From the NCBI RefSeq assembly GCF_041146395.1, contig NC_090983.1, positions 66,161,501 through 66,225,500 of the forward strand: a stretch of 64,000 bases of DNA, read 5' to 3'. The DNA is from Eulemur rufifrons. Lineage: Eukaryota; Chordata; Mammalia; Primates; Lemuridae. The notes below the pieces were generated by a model that saw nothing but the letters and a program-made list of their open reading frames with translations, made no database searches and had not been told where the DNA came from. This document shows, one piece after another, positions 46,258 through 63,467 of the stretch (position 1 is its first letter; the number at the start of each line of letters is the position of its first letter). The position numbers and the translations under genes are program-made.

Positions 46258-47889
46258 TTAAAAAAGCTGAACTGCATGAATCTTCTAATTCCCATTATTT
46301 CTCCTTAATATGTTACTTATCCTCTTTTTATTTACTTTCACTAAGTGATTTGAGACTGACAGCTTTGCAGGCAGCAGTAGTGTGTGCTGCTATTATAAGG
46401 GAATATACATGTGTAGAGTGTTTGATTAGTTTGACAGTGCACTGATGAAAAGGACATGTTAGAGCTACATAAGTAATCTACTTGAAAATAATTGTATATA
46501 TTACCTAACTCCTAGTATAGGGCTGGTTCCAACAAGTAACAAGCAAGTTTTAAAGTTTTAATGTTTGGCTTTCATTACTTCATCTTAATTATAGCTTTGT
46601 ATGTTACTCTTATTTAATATAACTTCTATTGTATTGATTTTTTTCTGTATTTTCCTTTTGAATTTTGTAAAACATGTTTAAGACCACAAGTTGGAGGAAA
46701 GTCACATATTTCAAACACAAATAGATGGGGCTTTGAAAGATTTGTATCTCTGTGCTTGAACTTGAATGGCCTTAAACCTGTTTCAGCTTTAACAGTAGAA
46801 TTTTACTTGGGCAATATTTGCCTTCTTGATGTAACTTATGTGACTCTAGTGCTTAACAGCTCCTGGTGAAGCTAGTATTCTTATTCAGTTCTGTAGTTTT
46901 AGAATACCTTTTGTTGTTGAAGATGTGAATGAAGCGTGCATGTGCATTGACTGTTGAATTCACTTTTGTGCCATTTTTGTAAATACAATAGTTTTGCACA
47001 ACCTCTCACAAATGTCTGTATTAATTTCACATATTAACAAGTAAATGTATACTATCACATGGGCCATTAAAAAAAAAAAGTAAATGTGCCAACCAGAAGC
47101 ACAAGAGTTTCTACACAAAACTCTGTATGTCATTACAGCTTTTATATAATAAGAGTAGTTTACAATTTCAGGCTTAGAGAATACCAAACTGAAATCTTTG
47201 TTCTGTCTGCCATAGACACAAGCTTTTCATTTGTTACTAGTATCCATGACATTCAGTGGCCTTGTGCAAATATGATATGTTGCTTAGGCATATCTTTTGT
47301 CCTATGCAGAACTTTCATTTTGACTTTTATGAAAGCAATTCATATAATTTATATAAACTTTTTTAATGTAGAAACTTTTTACTTCCACACTCAATTTTAG
47401 AGACACTAGAGTAAAAGTCTTCAATAGTCTGCCTTCTGTGCACCAATACCCATCCCCCACCCTCACTTTTTTTTTTGGTGCTTTTTTGATTCAAATAATA
47501 TTGGGCTGTTTGGTTACATGGAAGCATAGGATAGGTGTCTATGTCCTTACTCTTGAAATTTGCTCTGCTGAATGCTGTATTTTATAACACAATACTGATG
47601 TTTGCCTTCTAATTTCTCAGTTAATTAACCACTCTTAATCCTTTAGTATTACTAATATTTGACAATTGTTTAAATAAAAGAAATTTTATAATGAAACAAA
47701 TAGTTGAGAAGACTGGCCCAGGAACCTATGTCAAGATGAGCTGAATTTTGGTAAATAATTTTAAGTAGTTATGATGAGCTAAGTGAATTAGTTTTGTGAC
47801 AATTAGAGTAATCTACATGACAGATCAAACTCATATTTAAAATATTTAGATATTTGCTTCTGTAGATGTTACTTTAATAAAATACCAAT

Positions 47890-47929
<40 letters not shown>

Positions 47930-50900
47930 ATACATTGTAATGCCTAAAGAATAAATTGTATTTTTAAAGAATGAATTGTAATTTAAGTATACACATTGGC
48001 TTAAACTGAGAGGGTGAAAAAATATATTTCATGCAAATAGTAAACAAAAGAGAGCTGGAGTAACATGGAACATTCCCCATGGTAGATCACATGTAGGTCA
48101 CAAAACAAGTCTTAACAAATATAAGATGATTGAAATCATTCCACATTTCTTTTCAGTCCACAATGGAATGAAACTAGAAATCAGTAAAAGTAAAAAAAAA
48201 AAAAAAAATGAAAATATTCACAAATACATGGAAATGAAAACATACTCTAAACACACATTGGGTCAAAGAAGAAATGAAAAGTGAATTTAAAAAATATGTT
48301 GAGACAACTGAAGATGAAAACACAACATACCAAAACATATGAGATGTAGTAAAAGCAGTACTAAGAGGGAATTTTGTAGCAATAAACATATTAAAAAAGA
48401 AGAAAGTCTCAATAAACAAATAAATTTACACCTCAAGGAACTAGAAAAAGAAAAACAAACCATATCCAAAGATAATAGAAGGAAGGAAATAATAAATATT
48501 AGAGAAGAAATAAATCAAATAGAGAACAGAAAAACAATAGAAAAGATCAACAAAACTATGAGTTGGTTTTTTGAAAAGATAAACAAAATCAACAAACCCT
48601 TAGCTAAACTAAAAAAAAAAGGCTCAAAATCAAAAATTAAATAGGTGACATTACAATGTATTCTTTAGAAATAAAAAGTATCATAAGTGACTACTATGAA
48701 CAACTATGTACCAACAAACTGGATGATCTAGAAAAAATGGGTAAAATCCTAGGAACATGCAGCCTACCAAAACTGATCAAGAATAAATAGAAAGCCTGAA
48801 CAGACCAGTAACAAATAAGGAGATTGAATCAGTAACCAAAAACTTCCCCAAAAAGTAAAGACCAGGACCAGATGGCTTCACAGGTAAATTCTACCCAACC
48901 TTCAAAGAAGAATTAATGCCAATCTTTCTTAAAGTATTTCAAAAAATAGAAGAAGGAACATTTCCAAACTCATTCTATGAGGCCAGCATCACCCTGATAC
49001 CAAAGCCAAAGATACCACAAGAAAAGAAAATTATAGGCGAATATCACTAATAAACACAGATACAGAAATCCTCAATAAGCTACTGACAAAGTCAACAGCA
49101 TATTGAAATGATCATATACTGTGATCACATGGAAGTTTTCCCTGGGATACAAGAATGGTTCAACATATGCAAATCAATAGATGTGATACATCATATTAAC
49201 AGGATGAAAGATAAAAACCATATGACTATCTCACTAGATGCAAAAAAAAAGCATTTGACAAAATTCAACATGTATTTGTGATAAAACCTCTAAACAAAAT
49301 AAGTATAGAAGGAAACTCAAGACACAATAAAGGCCATATGTGAAAAGCCCATATCTAATGTAATCAGTGGGAAAAACCTGAAAACTTTTCCTCCAAAATC
49401 CAGTACATGGCAAGGATGACCACTCTCACCACTTCTACTCAGCGTAACACTGGAAGTCCTAGCCGGAACATTTAGACAAGAAAAAGAAATAAAAGTCACC
49501 AAAATCAGAAAGGAAGAAGTAAAATTATGTTTGCAGATCATATGCTTATATAGGTAGAAAACCCTAAAGAGTCAACAATAACAAAAAACTGTTGAACTGA
49601 TAAATGAATTTAGTAAAGTTGCAGGATAGAACACCAACATATGAAAATCAGTGACATTTCTATACATAAATGATGAACTACCAAAAAAAAAAAAAGTTAA
49701 TAATCCCATTTACAACAGCAACAAAAAGAGCAAAATACTAGGAATAAACAAAGAAGTGAAAAATTTGTACACTGAAAATCATAAAACATTGATGAAGGAA
49801 ATTAAAGAAATCACAGGTAAATAGAAAGACATACTGTGTTCACAGATTGGAAGAATTAATATTGTTTTAATGTCCATACTACCCAAAGGATCTACAGATT
49901 CAATGTAATCTCTACCAAAATCCCAAAGGACCTCAAATAACCAAAGCAACCTTGAGCAAGAGCAAAGCTGGCAGCAGCACACATCCTGATTTCAAAATAT
50001 ATTACAAAGCTACAGTAATCATAACACTACAATAATAAAATAAAAACAGACGTATAAATCTATGGAACTAAAGAGCTCAGAAATAAATCCATGCATCTAT
50101 GATCAACTGATCTTTGACAAGGATGCCAAGAATACACACAATGTGGAAAAGACAGTATTCAATAAATAGTACTTGAAAAACTGGATAGTCACACACAGAA
50201 GAATAAAATTGGATCCTTATCTCACACCATATACAAAAATCAACTCAAAATAGATTAGAAACTTAAATGTAAAACCTGAAACTATTGAACTACTAGAAGA
50301 AAATATTGGGAAAACGCTCCAGGACATATGTCTGGGCAAAGAATTTTTGTGCAAGACCTCAAAAGTACAGGCAACCAAAGCAAGAATAGACAAATGGAAT
50401 TACACCAAGCTAAAAAGTTTCTGCACAGCAAAGGAAGCAACAAAGCGAAGAGACAACACACAGAATAAGAGAAAATATTTGCAAACTATCCATCTGACAA
50501 GGGATTAAAATCAGAATATATGAGGAGCTCAAACAACTCAATAGCAAAAAAAAAAAAAAAAGAATTAAAAAATGGGCAAAAGATCTGAATAGACATTTCT
50601 CAAAAGAAGACATACAAATGACTGATAGGTATTTGAAAAGTTGTTCAGCATCACTAATCATCAGGGAAATGCAAATCAAAACAATTATGAAGTATTACCT
50701 CACATCTGTTAGAATGGCCATCATGAAAAAGTCAAAAGATAAGTAAATATTGGCGAGGATGTGGAGAAAAAGGAACCCTTATTTACTGTTGGTGGGAATG
50801 TAAATTGGCACAGACATTATGGAAAACAGTATGGAGGCTCCTTCAAAAATTAAAAATAGAGCTAAGTTATAATCCAGCAATCCCTCTTCTGAGTATTATC

Positions 50901-50989
50901 CAAAGAAAATGGAATCAGTTCATTGCAGCATTATTCACAATAGCCAAGGTATGGAAACAACCTAAATATCTGACATGGATGAATGCATA

Positions 50990-51318
50990 AAGAAAATGTG
51001 TCTGGGAGGCCGTGGCGGGCGGATTGTTTGACCTCAGGAGTTCGAGACCAGCCTGAGCAAGAGCAAGACCCCATCTCTACTAAAAATAGAAAGAAATTAT
51101 ATGGACAGCTAAAAATATATATAGAAAAAAAAAATTAGCCGGGCATGGTGGCACATGCCTGTAGTCCCAGCTACTTGGGAGGCTGAGGCAGAAGGATCGC
51201 TTGAGTCCAGGAGTGTGAGGTTGCTGTGAGCTAGGCTGACGCCACGGCACTCTAGTCTGGGCAATGGAGTGAGACTCTGTCTCAAAAAAAGAAAAAAAAA
51301 AAAAAAAAAGAAAATGTG
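50990..51318 (+). mobile_element. Lemur-type Alu SINE, 5' truncated, with target-site duplication
   Basis: The Alu body is 51001-51307 and begins inside the left arm ('tctgggaggccgtggcgggc'), so about 35 bases are missing. It has the lemur linker 'agaaattatatggacagcta' and ends 'gctgacgccacggcactcta'. AAGAAAATGTG repeats at 50990-51000 and 51308-51318. It interrupts the L1 3' region. Confidence 0.95.
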
Positions 51319-51870
51319 ATATATATGTATATGTACATATATGAATAATATCCTTTAAAAAGAAATAAATTGTGTCATTTACAACTATGTGGATGAACCC
51401 AAAGGGCTTTATGCTAAGTGGAATAAGCCAGGTACAGAAAGACGAATGCTACATCATCTTATATGTGGAATCTAAAATAGTCAAACTCTTAGAAGCCAAC
51501 TGTAGAATGGTGGTTGCCTAGGACTGGGGGAGGAGAAGATGGGAAAATACCGACCAAAGAGTACAAAGTTTCAGTTATGCAAGATGAATAAATTCTGGAA
51601 ATATAATGTACAGCAATGTAACTATAGGTAACAATACTGTATTGTATATTTGAAATTTGCTAAAAGGTATATCTTAAGTGTTCTTATCACAAAAAAGAAA
51701 AAGAAAATAATTATGTGAGGTGATGGATATGTTAATTATCTTGATTATGGTGATTATTTCACATTGTATGCATATATCAAAATATTCAGTTGTACGTCTT
51801 AAATATTTACAATTTTTATTGTGAATTATACTTTAATAAAGTTGAAAAAATTACTTTCACATTTTCTTAC

Positions 51871-54071
51871 TCATGTATGAAGTGATTTAAATGAGGCTTA
51901 AAAAACTGGCTTGGGCTTCTACCAATGAGAGAACCCTTGTAATATTAGACAAAGAATTTATATTTGCACATAAAATAGAATAAATATTAGATAATTTTAT
52001 GAATTACTTAGAGTGAGTTTCTTTTAATATTTTAGTCACTGATTTTCCTTCAATATCTTAACCTTATTTGGGTCACAGATTCCTTCTGAGAAGTTGATGA
52101 AATCTGTGTGATCTCTCCCCAGGAAAATTAACACACAAATTTTGCATATAATTACAAGGCTTCTATCCTGACGTACAACAATGGACTCCAGCCATGGACA
52201 AGTTTAAAGATCTATCTTCAGTTGAGGCCCATTTTATTTTTAATTTTGCTCTATATTTAAGTATCTTAACTTTACCTTTAATTTTTTATCAGATGCCATA
52301 TTGTCAAAAATTTAATAACTCATTCAGTGTTCTAACTGTATGTACCTCTCTTTCCAGTTAAATAGGATATATATTGCCATTATACTTCTTTTGCTTAATA
52401 TGCCCATTAAAAAATCTCATGTATTTTGACACAACTCTAGTTTTGGGGGATATTATTTATAGAAAGAGCAAGAAGTCGTCAGTTTGTTGGTGGAATAATT
52501 GAGGGACAGATACCTTGAGACAGGGTGACTCCTGATAGATGTGTGATCCAAGAAAGAAGATGCCTGGGGGAAGGAGGTGACCAGAAGCCAGCAACAAAAA
52601 ACCTAGTGCATACTGGAGTCAAAGGGGTGAGTTTAGAGAAGCCAGCAGCATATGCCCTTGATCCCTCCCTCCTTTTAGAAATGAGAATTCAGGGAGGGAT
52701 GAAAACAGCTTGGGTGGCAGATGGCTGCAGAGAGAACTGTTTCAACCCGAATTTGAGGATTGTATCAAAAACCCAGGCAGAAAGAATTTTGTTTTCTTCA
52801 AGGTCTTAGGGGTGAGATCAGAGGATAGAAAGAGAAATACTGAGAGAAGAAGAGAGGAGAGCAGAAGGGAGGGAGAGAGACGTGAGACAGAGAGAGAGAG
52901 TTCAGGAAACAAGCCACACTTATTAATCTAGACAAAACTGGGCTCATGGATCACACTGTGGAAATGTAATCTGCCTACCTGGCTGTAACTTCAGGAGTGT
53001 GTACTTGAAAATGACTTCCTGAAAGTATATATTGTAGTATTTTATGCCTCACTATGAAGGGAATTGTATTAGAGAAAACAAAAGGACCAATCTCTCACCT
53101 GCATGTCAGATTATGGCTCAGGGCTCACACTAGCCCACAGGACACTTTTGTTCCAATTAGAAACATGCAGATCCAGCCCCACCAGGACATGTGGGCTGGC
53201 ACAGCACAGCTAGGATTTCAGTGCCCATTTCCCGCCATTGCCACCCCTGGGAAGACGTGGAGAGCCTTCAGATATGCGGAAGGACTTTTCAGGTCTCTTA
53301 CAAGCCAGAGCTTCTACAATATTATGATTTGTTTCTAGGATTAAAATTATCCAAGTAAATGTGAATCTGGGTAGAAAGGTCACAGAGCAGGCAGGTTTGG
53401 GAGAGATGAAAGAGGAAAGAGTTGCTGGGTCAACCAGCCACATCACATAGAACCACCTTGGCAATCAATAAGGAGGTAGATGTTTCAGCCAGATTGCTTC
53501 CATATCCAGAAACTAGTTGTAATTTTTATGTTTTCACAAATAATCATAGAAATAGTTCCAGAAGCCACCATATTCAGGTATACATACACATATATGTTCA
53601 CACATGATTCATATGCATGTTTCATATATTCATGAATGCTAGCCGTTCTTCCATATGACTTAAACTATTAGAATATCCAATTAATGCACTATCCAGTAAA
53701 TACAATTAATGTAAATAATTAATTTCTATTGTGTCTACTATAATGAAATATGAAATATGTAAATAAGGTAAGTCATTAACTTATATGGAGAATTTTGAAA
53801 CTGTAATTCAATCTTATTGAACTGTTCTTTAATGTTTAATGCTAATTAACCAAACATCTAACACATTTTATTCACCTAAATGATTAAGCTGAAAATATTT
53901 TGCATATATTTCCAATGTTTTCTTTAGCTTTTGCTCTATCTCTCTTTGCAAAAATCAGTGAAAATCTGGGCAATAAGATATTGATGATCGAATATGAATT
54001 GTGTCTATGTCTTTATTTGTATCAGTTTGTGTTGTCCCTAATTAAGGCTAACCCATTTCCTTCATTTAGAC
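51871..54071. other. Unassigned non-coding sequence
   Basis: A purine-rich GA tract lies near 52840-52900. Two moderately GC-rich stretches (52500-52810 and 53090-53290) hold open frames of 70-94 codons on both strands, without family resemblance. Confidence 0.35.
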
Positions 54072-54217
54072 TTATTGAACATCATATATTTTACTAATTT
54101 ATTTAGTAATTATTAGTGACAATATATTAACATGTGTTGAACTAATTATTGAACATCATATATTATACTAATTTTTATTTATTTGTTATTCAGTAATTAT
54201 TTATTAGTGACAATATA
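54072..54217. repeat. Imperfect local tandem duplication
   Basis: A unit starting TTATTGAACATCATATATT and ending TTAGTGACAATATAT occurs at 54072-54127 and again at 54147-54217. The second copy has an extra TTATTTATTTG-type insertion. Confidence 0.8.
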
Positions 54218-55494
54218 TGATGTTAAATATGTTTATATAATGAGCTATAACCTTATAGTTGTAAGAGGTAGAAGCACATAATCTTCTTTTGTGTTTAAAC
54301 TCAGTATTATTGTTTGAAGGTTCAAGACAGCCTCTGTAGGGCTTTTTATTTCCTTAAAATAGGCAATTTTTAAATTCTGTTAATTTTTTGAATATATAAT
54401 ACTTGATATGGTTCAAAATGAAAATGATGTCAGCATATATACAAGTAGAAGTCTTGTGACCACACCCATCCCTCTTTCCCTCTTCCTCCTGGCCTCATAA
54501 AAAATCATTTTTTAGCAGCTTCTTGTTAATCCTTTCTGTGTTTCTTAGTGAAAATAAAACACAAATACATATTCTTATTTTTCTCCTTTTCTTTCAAAAA
54601 TAGGCAAAAATTTAAAATTCTTCCCATAATGCCCCTTTAATCCTGCTGCTGACTCATTTTCTAGTTGGTAACTTCTTTGCAAAGAGAATTCATTAAATTA
54701 TCTACATACACATTCACAAGATCTCCATAAAGTTATCAAAATTAACAGGATGACTTTAAGTAAACATTAATTGATGGCACCCTTAGAAGTTTTAAGAATG
54801 GATTGGCTAATTTGCTGGAAACACAGTGTTTGAGTTAAGGACATCAGGGAGCAACCTGGTCCTCTGTAGTGACTGGAATGCTCTGGTGCACTGTGTAGGT
54901 TACTGCCTTCCTGGTTTGATGATTTGGATAACTGCTGTTCTATTTTTTCATAATTTTTAAATTAGTTTAGTTGCCAGCATAAAAGCTGTGCTAAAGATAC
55001 CACATGGGAAAGTGTATACAGATCTAAGAAATGATTAAGAATATTATGATAAATGCAAATTTTAAAAACTTGTAATTTCAAAATCTTGTGTAAAGTGATG
55101 TTGTTAGAGTTTGAACTGTTTAAATTTAGAATACTGAAGAAAAATTGATACTAACAGTTGTCTCTGGTGTGATCATATCATCAACTAATTACAAAATTAG
55201 GACTTTTTGATTCACTTGAGCCCCTTCTTTCCCTCATTGCTAACATTTCCATTCAGGGGTGGCTAGGCATCTTCATCTACTAACATGGTTTTGTGTTTCA
55301 TGTTATGTAGCATTAGAACCCTGCTCCCAGTCCCCAGCATTCTATGATACCAGACTGTGCTGCATAGACCACGATTAGGGTGATCTTCCATCCCTGTCAT
55401 TATATTGCTAATAGACCTCCTTTTAACCTCAGAAATGCTCTGGATTGAATGATAAATGGGGTAGTCACTCTCTAGATAGATTTCTCAATGATAG
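54218..55494. other. Unassigned AT-rich non-coding sequence
   Basis: No feature seen. Confidence 0.4.
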
Positions 55495-55705
55495 ATTTGC
55501 TCTATACCAGGCACTGTGCTAAGCTCTTCACATGTATGATTTCTTTTATTACTGCTTATAGCGTAACTCTTTCATTAGGCAACCATTCTTCTATAATTCT
55601 ATATTACAAAAGGCAAGGGAAGCTAAGAGAGGTTAAGTAATTTTCCCAAAGCCATGCAGCTAGTAGCTGAGGAACTAGGACTTGAATTCAGACCTGTTGG
55701 ATCCA
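55495..55705 (+). mobile_element. MIR SINE
   Basis: 'ctctataccaggcactgtgc', 'gctaagagaggttaagtaat', 'tttcccaaagccatgcagct' and 'ggacttgaattcagacctgt' follow MIR order. Confidence 0.85.
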
Positions 55706-56520
<815 letters not shown>

Positions 56521-57735
56521 CAGTGTTTGAAATGAGTACCTTTTCTGCCTTCTGGAGAGAAGGTGTCTATATGCTGTGTGAGTGTGTGTGTGTGTCTACC
56601 TGTGCATATTTTGTTTGAAAGCCCAGTTTTACAAACTTCTAAACTGGATTCTTAAATCTCTATTTTACGAAATATCAACATCTCCATAAGATATAATCTA
56701 TTGTATATTGTTGGATTTGACAGATATTTTGACTGTGCAACTTCAAAATGCAGGCTTTGGGTCAGAAAAGAAAGAAAAGACTTGTGGTGGGTTTTGTTTT
56801 ATTAAAAAAAAAAAAAAACCAAAACTGAATCAATTGATTCAATTTAACTTGGCAGCCATATAGGTGACTTCAGCTTTTGCATCTTCAGACCTTTCTCAGC
56901 TTTTTGCCTGGCCTGAGAGACTGTTTCTTTCCCTTTGTTTCTTTTCTTAGGTTGATGAAGTGTTAAGATTTGTTCATTTCAAAACAGACCATTTAAAAAT
57001 GAAGAAGCCACATTGTTTAGTTCACTGTACTGGGAGTCCCAGAGACATGTTCTATTCTCAGCTCTGGAAAACTCTTAAAACAAAATCACATGACCTCCCT
57101 CCCCCCCAGGAAAGATATTACTCTAGTTTGAGATAGTACATTTTACTTTTTAATCAGTGTCGAAAGCATAATATTAAGTGGAAAGACCTTGGCAAAGTTA
57201 TACTATCTAAATGGGCAAGTTCCAAATCCTGGCAGAGACTATTCCTTTGAGTTACATTTTTCTACAACTTTTTAAAGTCTCTTCTTGGCTGTAATCCTTC
57301 ATTTCCACCAGAAAAAATACAAGATTAATATATCCATTGAGAGAATGAAGATATTTTGGATGAAGTTATTATAAATCCCTTGTAGAAATGTTACCACATT
57401 ATAACCCCCAACTGTAGTGGTCTAGGGGCTGGAGTAGTGGTGGTAGAATTGGGGTTACTTTGATCTGTAGTTCAGACTGTTGGTGACCCCCCAGGAAAAC
57501 TGATCTCTTTAACTATGCTGGTCCAGGTTTTGACATAGCTTTTTCTTGATTTTTTTCTTCTGTATCAACCAAGGCAGGTCTGCATTAAAAACAAATACAA
57601 ACCACAAAACTTCCTTAAGCAAGTAAGGAAAATTATAAAGAAAAAACAAACCTGGAACTACATGGTTAACAAAATGCAATTTCTGGACATGGTACAGTGA
57701 ATAGTGCAAAGTATTTGGTTTCAGAAAAATTAAGC
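56521..57735. other. Unassigned non-coding sequence
   Basis: (TG)n around 56577-56594 and an A-run near 56803-56818; no exon or repeat family recognised. Confidence 0.4.
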
Positions 57736-57885
57736 TCTAGCTATCTTCACCTTTTAACTGGTTTTGTGCCTTTAAGCGGTTGACTTAATCTTTTTGTTCT
57801 TTATCTGTAAAATAGAAGAATAACACTTCATTTGACTAGTCCAGGATCAAATAACTATGAAAGTACTTTGTAAAAGACAGATGTT
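57736..57885 (-). mobile_element. MIR SINE fragment, minus strand
   Basis: 'gtgcctttaagcggttgact', 'taatctttttgttctttatc' and 'tgtaaaatagaagaataaca' fit reverse MIR. Confidence 0.6.
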
Positions 57886-58591
57886 AGCTGTTGTGTTGAT
57901 GATACAAGTCCCACCTGAGGGCTATTAGGTACATTAAATACCCAGCCCCGTTGTTTTTCTTCACTTTGTGGAAGCCCAAAGGAGAAGTAATTTCAGATTG
58001 TGTGCGGTCACACATGATGGGCTTCTCCCTGTCTACATGGTCATCCTTTTCTACTAGTCTTTTCTTTGGCTGTCTGGCTCAGGTCTGGGTTGGTCTGCCC
58101 TGGCACTCCAATCTGCCCTATTCTTGCCCTCTTCTTTACCCTGCCCAACCCTCATTCCCTGAGAAAAAGGCTAGTCTTCCCTGAGTCAGTACCAACTGGT
58201 AGATGCTTCCCTTTCCCCTCTGAAGTTTTCCAGCTTCAGGTCATTAGAGGTCTTATCTTCTCCCTGCTCTAGTTCTCTGTGCTGGGTTGGTTCATTTGAA
58301 ATATATTTCTTCCTGGGATTTTGAGACAAGTTCTGACCTTCTTCACCAGGGCTTGAGTGTGGATCTGGCCTCCGAGTGGTCTTGCTGCCTTCAAGAGTGG
58401 GAACTCTCTCTCTCCATTCTGCAGCCTACATTCCTGTTCTCATGGTCAGCAGATAGAAACTGCTCTTTCCCACTTTTGAAAGCCTCAAAGCCTCTGTGTT
58501 CCTTTAGGCTTTCCAAGTGAATTTCAATTTCCAGCCTGAGAAAGCAGAAATAAGACTGAAGAAAGCCTTTAAGTGTTTTTACCCTTCTCAA
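57886..58591. other. Unassigned non-coding sequence, somewhat GC-richer
   Basis: 57950-58520 has short open frames on both strands but no family resemblance or convincing splice pair. Confidence 0.35.
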
Positions 58592-58682
58592 GTAATTTTG
58601 GTAGTACTACTAGTAGTAAGTAATTGTGGTAGTAGGAGCAGCAATAATAATAATAACAGTAGTAGTTGTCATTGTCTTAGTA
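58592..58682. repeat. Degenerate trinucleotide repeat (TAG/TAA-rich)
   Basis: Runs of GTAGTA, TAATAATAA and AGTAGTAGT, mixed with single changes, just before a MIR. Confidence 0.75.
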
Positions 58683-58905
58683 GTACTTAATATTTATTGT
58701 TCCTTTTTACAACTAAGTATGAGGGAAAGTTCTGTACACATGTTATTTAAAACGCACAACAGCTCTGTGAAATAAATCTGACTATTTCTCTTGCAGAGTT
58801 GAAGACACTGAGACTTTACAGGTGAAGGAGCTTGCCTGAGGTCACAAAACTAGTAATCTGGAGAATCAGTATTCAAAGCCAGGTTTGGCTGATCAGAACC
58901 TGAAT
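58683..58905 (+). mobile_element. MIR SINE
   Basis: 'cttaatatttattgttcctt', 'gcacaacagctctgtgaaat', 'aagacactgagactttacag' and 'ttgcctgaggtcacaaaact' follow MIR order. Confidence 0.75.
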
Positions 58906-59544
58906 ATACTGGTACATATTCTTGAATGCATTAATTAGCTCTTGGGGCAGAGGTCACTGATTCAAATGCTTGCAGGATCCAAGTCAGAAATGAAAATTAG
59001 TGGATAGGGCCCAGAGTTAGCAGGATGACAGTGCAAGTGTTAAATGGCAGCTACCACTTTTCTTCAGTGCTGGGGTGCTATAGGGAATAGTGGGGACTAT
59101 GTGCTGTTAGGGAATGTGTGTCCTCTCTAAAACAGACAGCTGCTACTTAAGCGGTTGTTCTCATGAGGGAATAAGCTTTTTACAATGTGAATTTTAAAAA
59201 GGTGATGGAAACATGGATTTTATGTGATATTTCCTGATCATTAAATATTGACACTGAATGCAAATAAAAAAACTAAACAAAACACTATGAAGGTTAAAGT
59301 TATTATGTCTGGAGACCATGTTTGGCCTGGTATGTTATCTCTCTCAAGGGAAAAGTTTTGCAACGTCTTAACCGTTTCAATGAGTAATGACAAAATTCGG
59401 TAAGGGATACATTGTTCCCTATTCATCAGTAGCTAAACTGTCCTTAGCCACTCCATCAGCTGTTGCTTAGCAAAAGACTCTGAGGAGATCCCAGTTTATT
59501 AAATGTTGTATAAAGACGGAAAGAAATAACATAAATAACATGCT
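58906..59544. other. Unassigned non-coding sequence
   Basis: No feature seen. Confidence 0.4.
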
Positions 59545-59760
59545 TCTATTCCTAAGTACCTACTGTGTGCCAAGCACTTTGTATATGCTATTTTATTAAT
59601 TTTAATCCCTGTAGCATCCCTGTTTAACATGTGAGGAAAGAGGTCTGAGAGGTTAAAAAACAACAGCAACAACTTGCCAGAGACATTTCTTTAGCAAGGC
59701 GCAGCATAGGGTTGAATCCATAAGTGCATTGCACTTGATTTTTCTGCTCAGCTCTCCTGC
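59545..59760 (+). mobile_element. MIR SINE
   Basis: 'cctaagtacctactgtgtgc', 'caagcactttgtatatgcta' and 'aaagaggtctgagaggttaa' are MIR-type. Confidence 0.75.
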
Positions 59761-62962
<3,202 letters not shown>

Positions 62963-63130
62963 TCTAATTACATCTTATGGAAGATTTTAAATGATTAAGA
63001 TCATTTAAAATACAGATTTATTTCAACTGTTGCTATCTAGTAACATTATCTTAAGGGTTTCTTTTGCCCTGAGATAGTATAATAGATGAAAGTAAAATAA
63101 TAATAGAAATGATAATAATTTACAAATATA

Positions 63131-63364
63131 GCTTGAGTATCCCTTATCTGAAATGCTAGAAATGTTTCAGATTTTGGATTTTTTTTTTGTATTTTAGAAT
63201 ATTTACATTATCCTTATTGGTTGATCATCCCAAATCCAAACATCCAAAGTATGAAATGGTCCAATGAGCATTTTCTTTTTTTGAGTATCATGTCAGTGCT
63301 CAAAAAGTTTCAGATTTTAGAGCATTTTGAATTTTAGATTTTTAGATTTGGGATGGTCAACCTG
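63131..63364. mobile_element. Tigger-type MITE
   Basis: Left end GCTTGAGTATCCCTTATCTG and right end GGGATGGTCAACCTG are imperfect inverted repeats, with TA outside both ends. Internal 'gatcatcccaaatccaaaca' and 'agagcattttgaattttaga' match a Tigger-like consensus. Too short for transposase. Confidence 0.75.
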
Positions 63365-63467
63365 TAATAAATATCCATTATTAATAGAACATACTAAAAA
63401 AGTTATTAGTAGGAGTATGTAATAAAGTTTAGAGACCACTAAATAGCAGAGCTGTTGGAGGATAGAG

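Larger units (their letters stand above)
45782..47927 (+). pseudogene. ARPP19: ARPP19 processed retrocopy (full-length mRNA copy)
   Basis: An intronless copy of a whole ARPP19 mRNA: GC-rich 5'UTR (45782-45918), complete frame (45919-46257), 1.6-kb 3'UTR, AATAAA at 47876-47881, and a poly(A) of about 28-31 uninterrupted A starting at 47897. The perfect 15-bp duplication AAAGAATACATTGTA flanks it (45767-45781 and 47925-47939). These are the hallmarks of L1-mediated retrotransposition. The intact poly(A) and duplication point to a young insertion. No promoter upstream is evident; the host sequence is L1. Whether it is transcribed cannot be told from sequence. Confidence 0.97.
43410..51870 (+). 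mobile_element. Near full-length old L1, interrupted by nested insertions
   Basis: 5' part at 43410-44040 ('gttggcaggatgacagacta', 'atagctctgagatccagagt'). ORF1-like at 44040-45590 ('ggaattcaaaataattgttt', 'gaaattctggaactagagaa'). ORF2 at 47985-50990, including a reverse-transcriptase region reading [12 protein letters not shown] near 48866-48905 and the distal 'ggcgaggatgtggagaaaaa'. 3'UTR at 51319-51870. Subtracting the ARPP19 copy and the Alu leaves about 6 kb, the usual L1 length. Many frameshifts and stops make it inactive. Confidence 0.8.

Noticed and set aside
48339..48644. 101-codon Lys-rich frame
   Set aside because: It is a remnant of L1 ORF2 in a frameshifted element, not a host gene.
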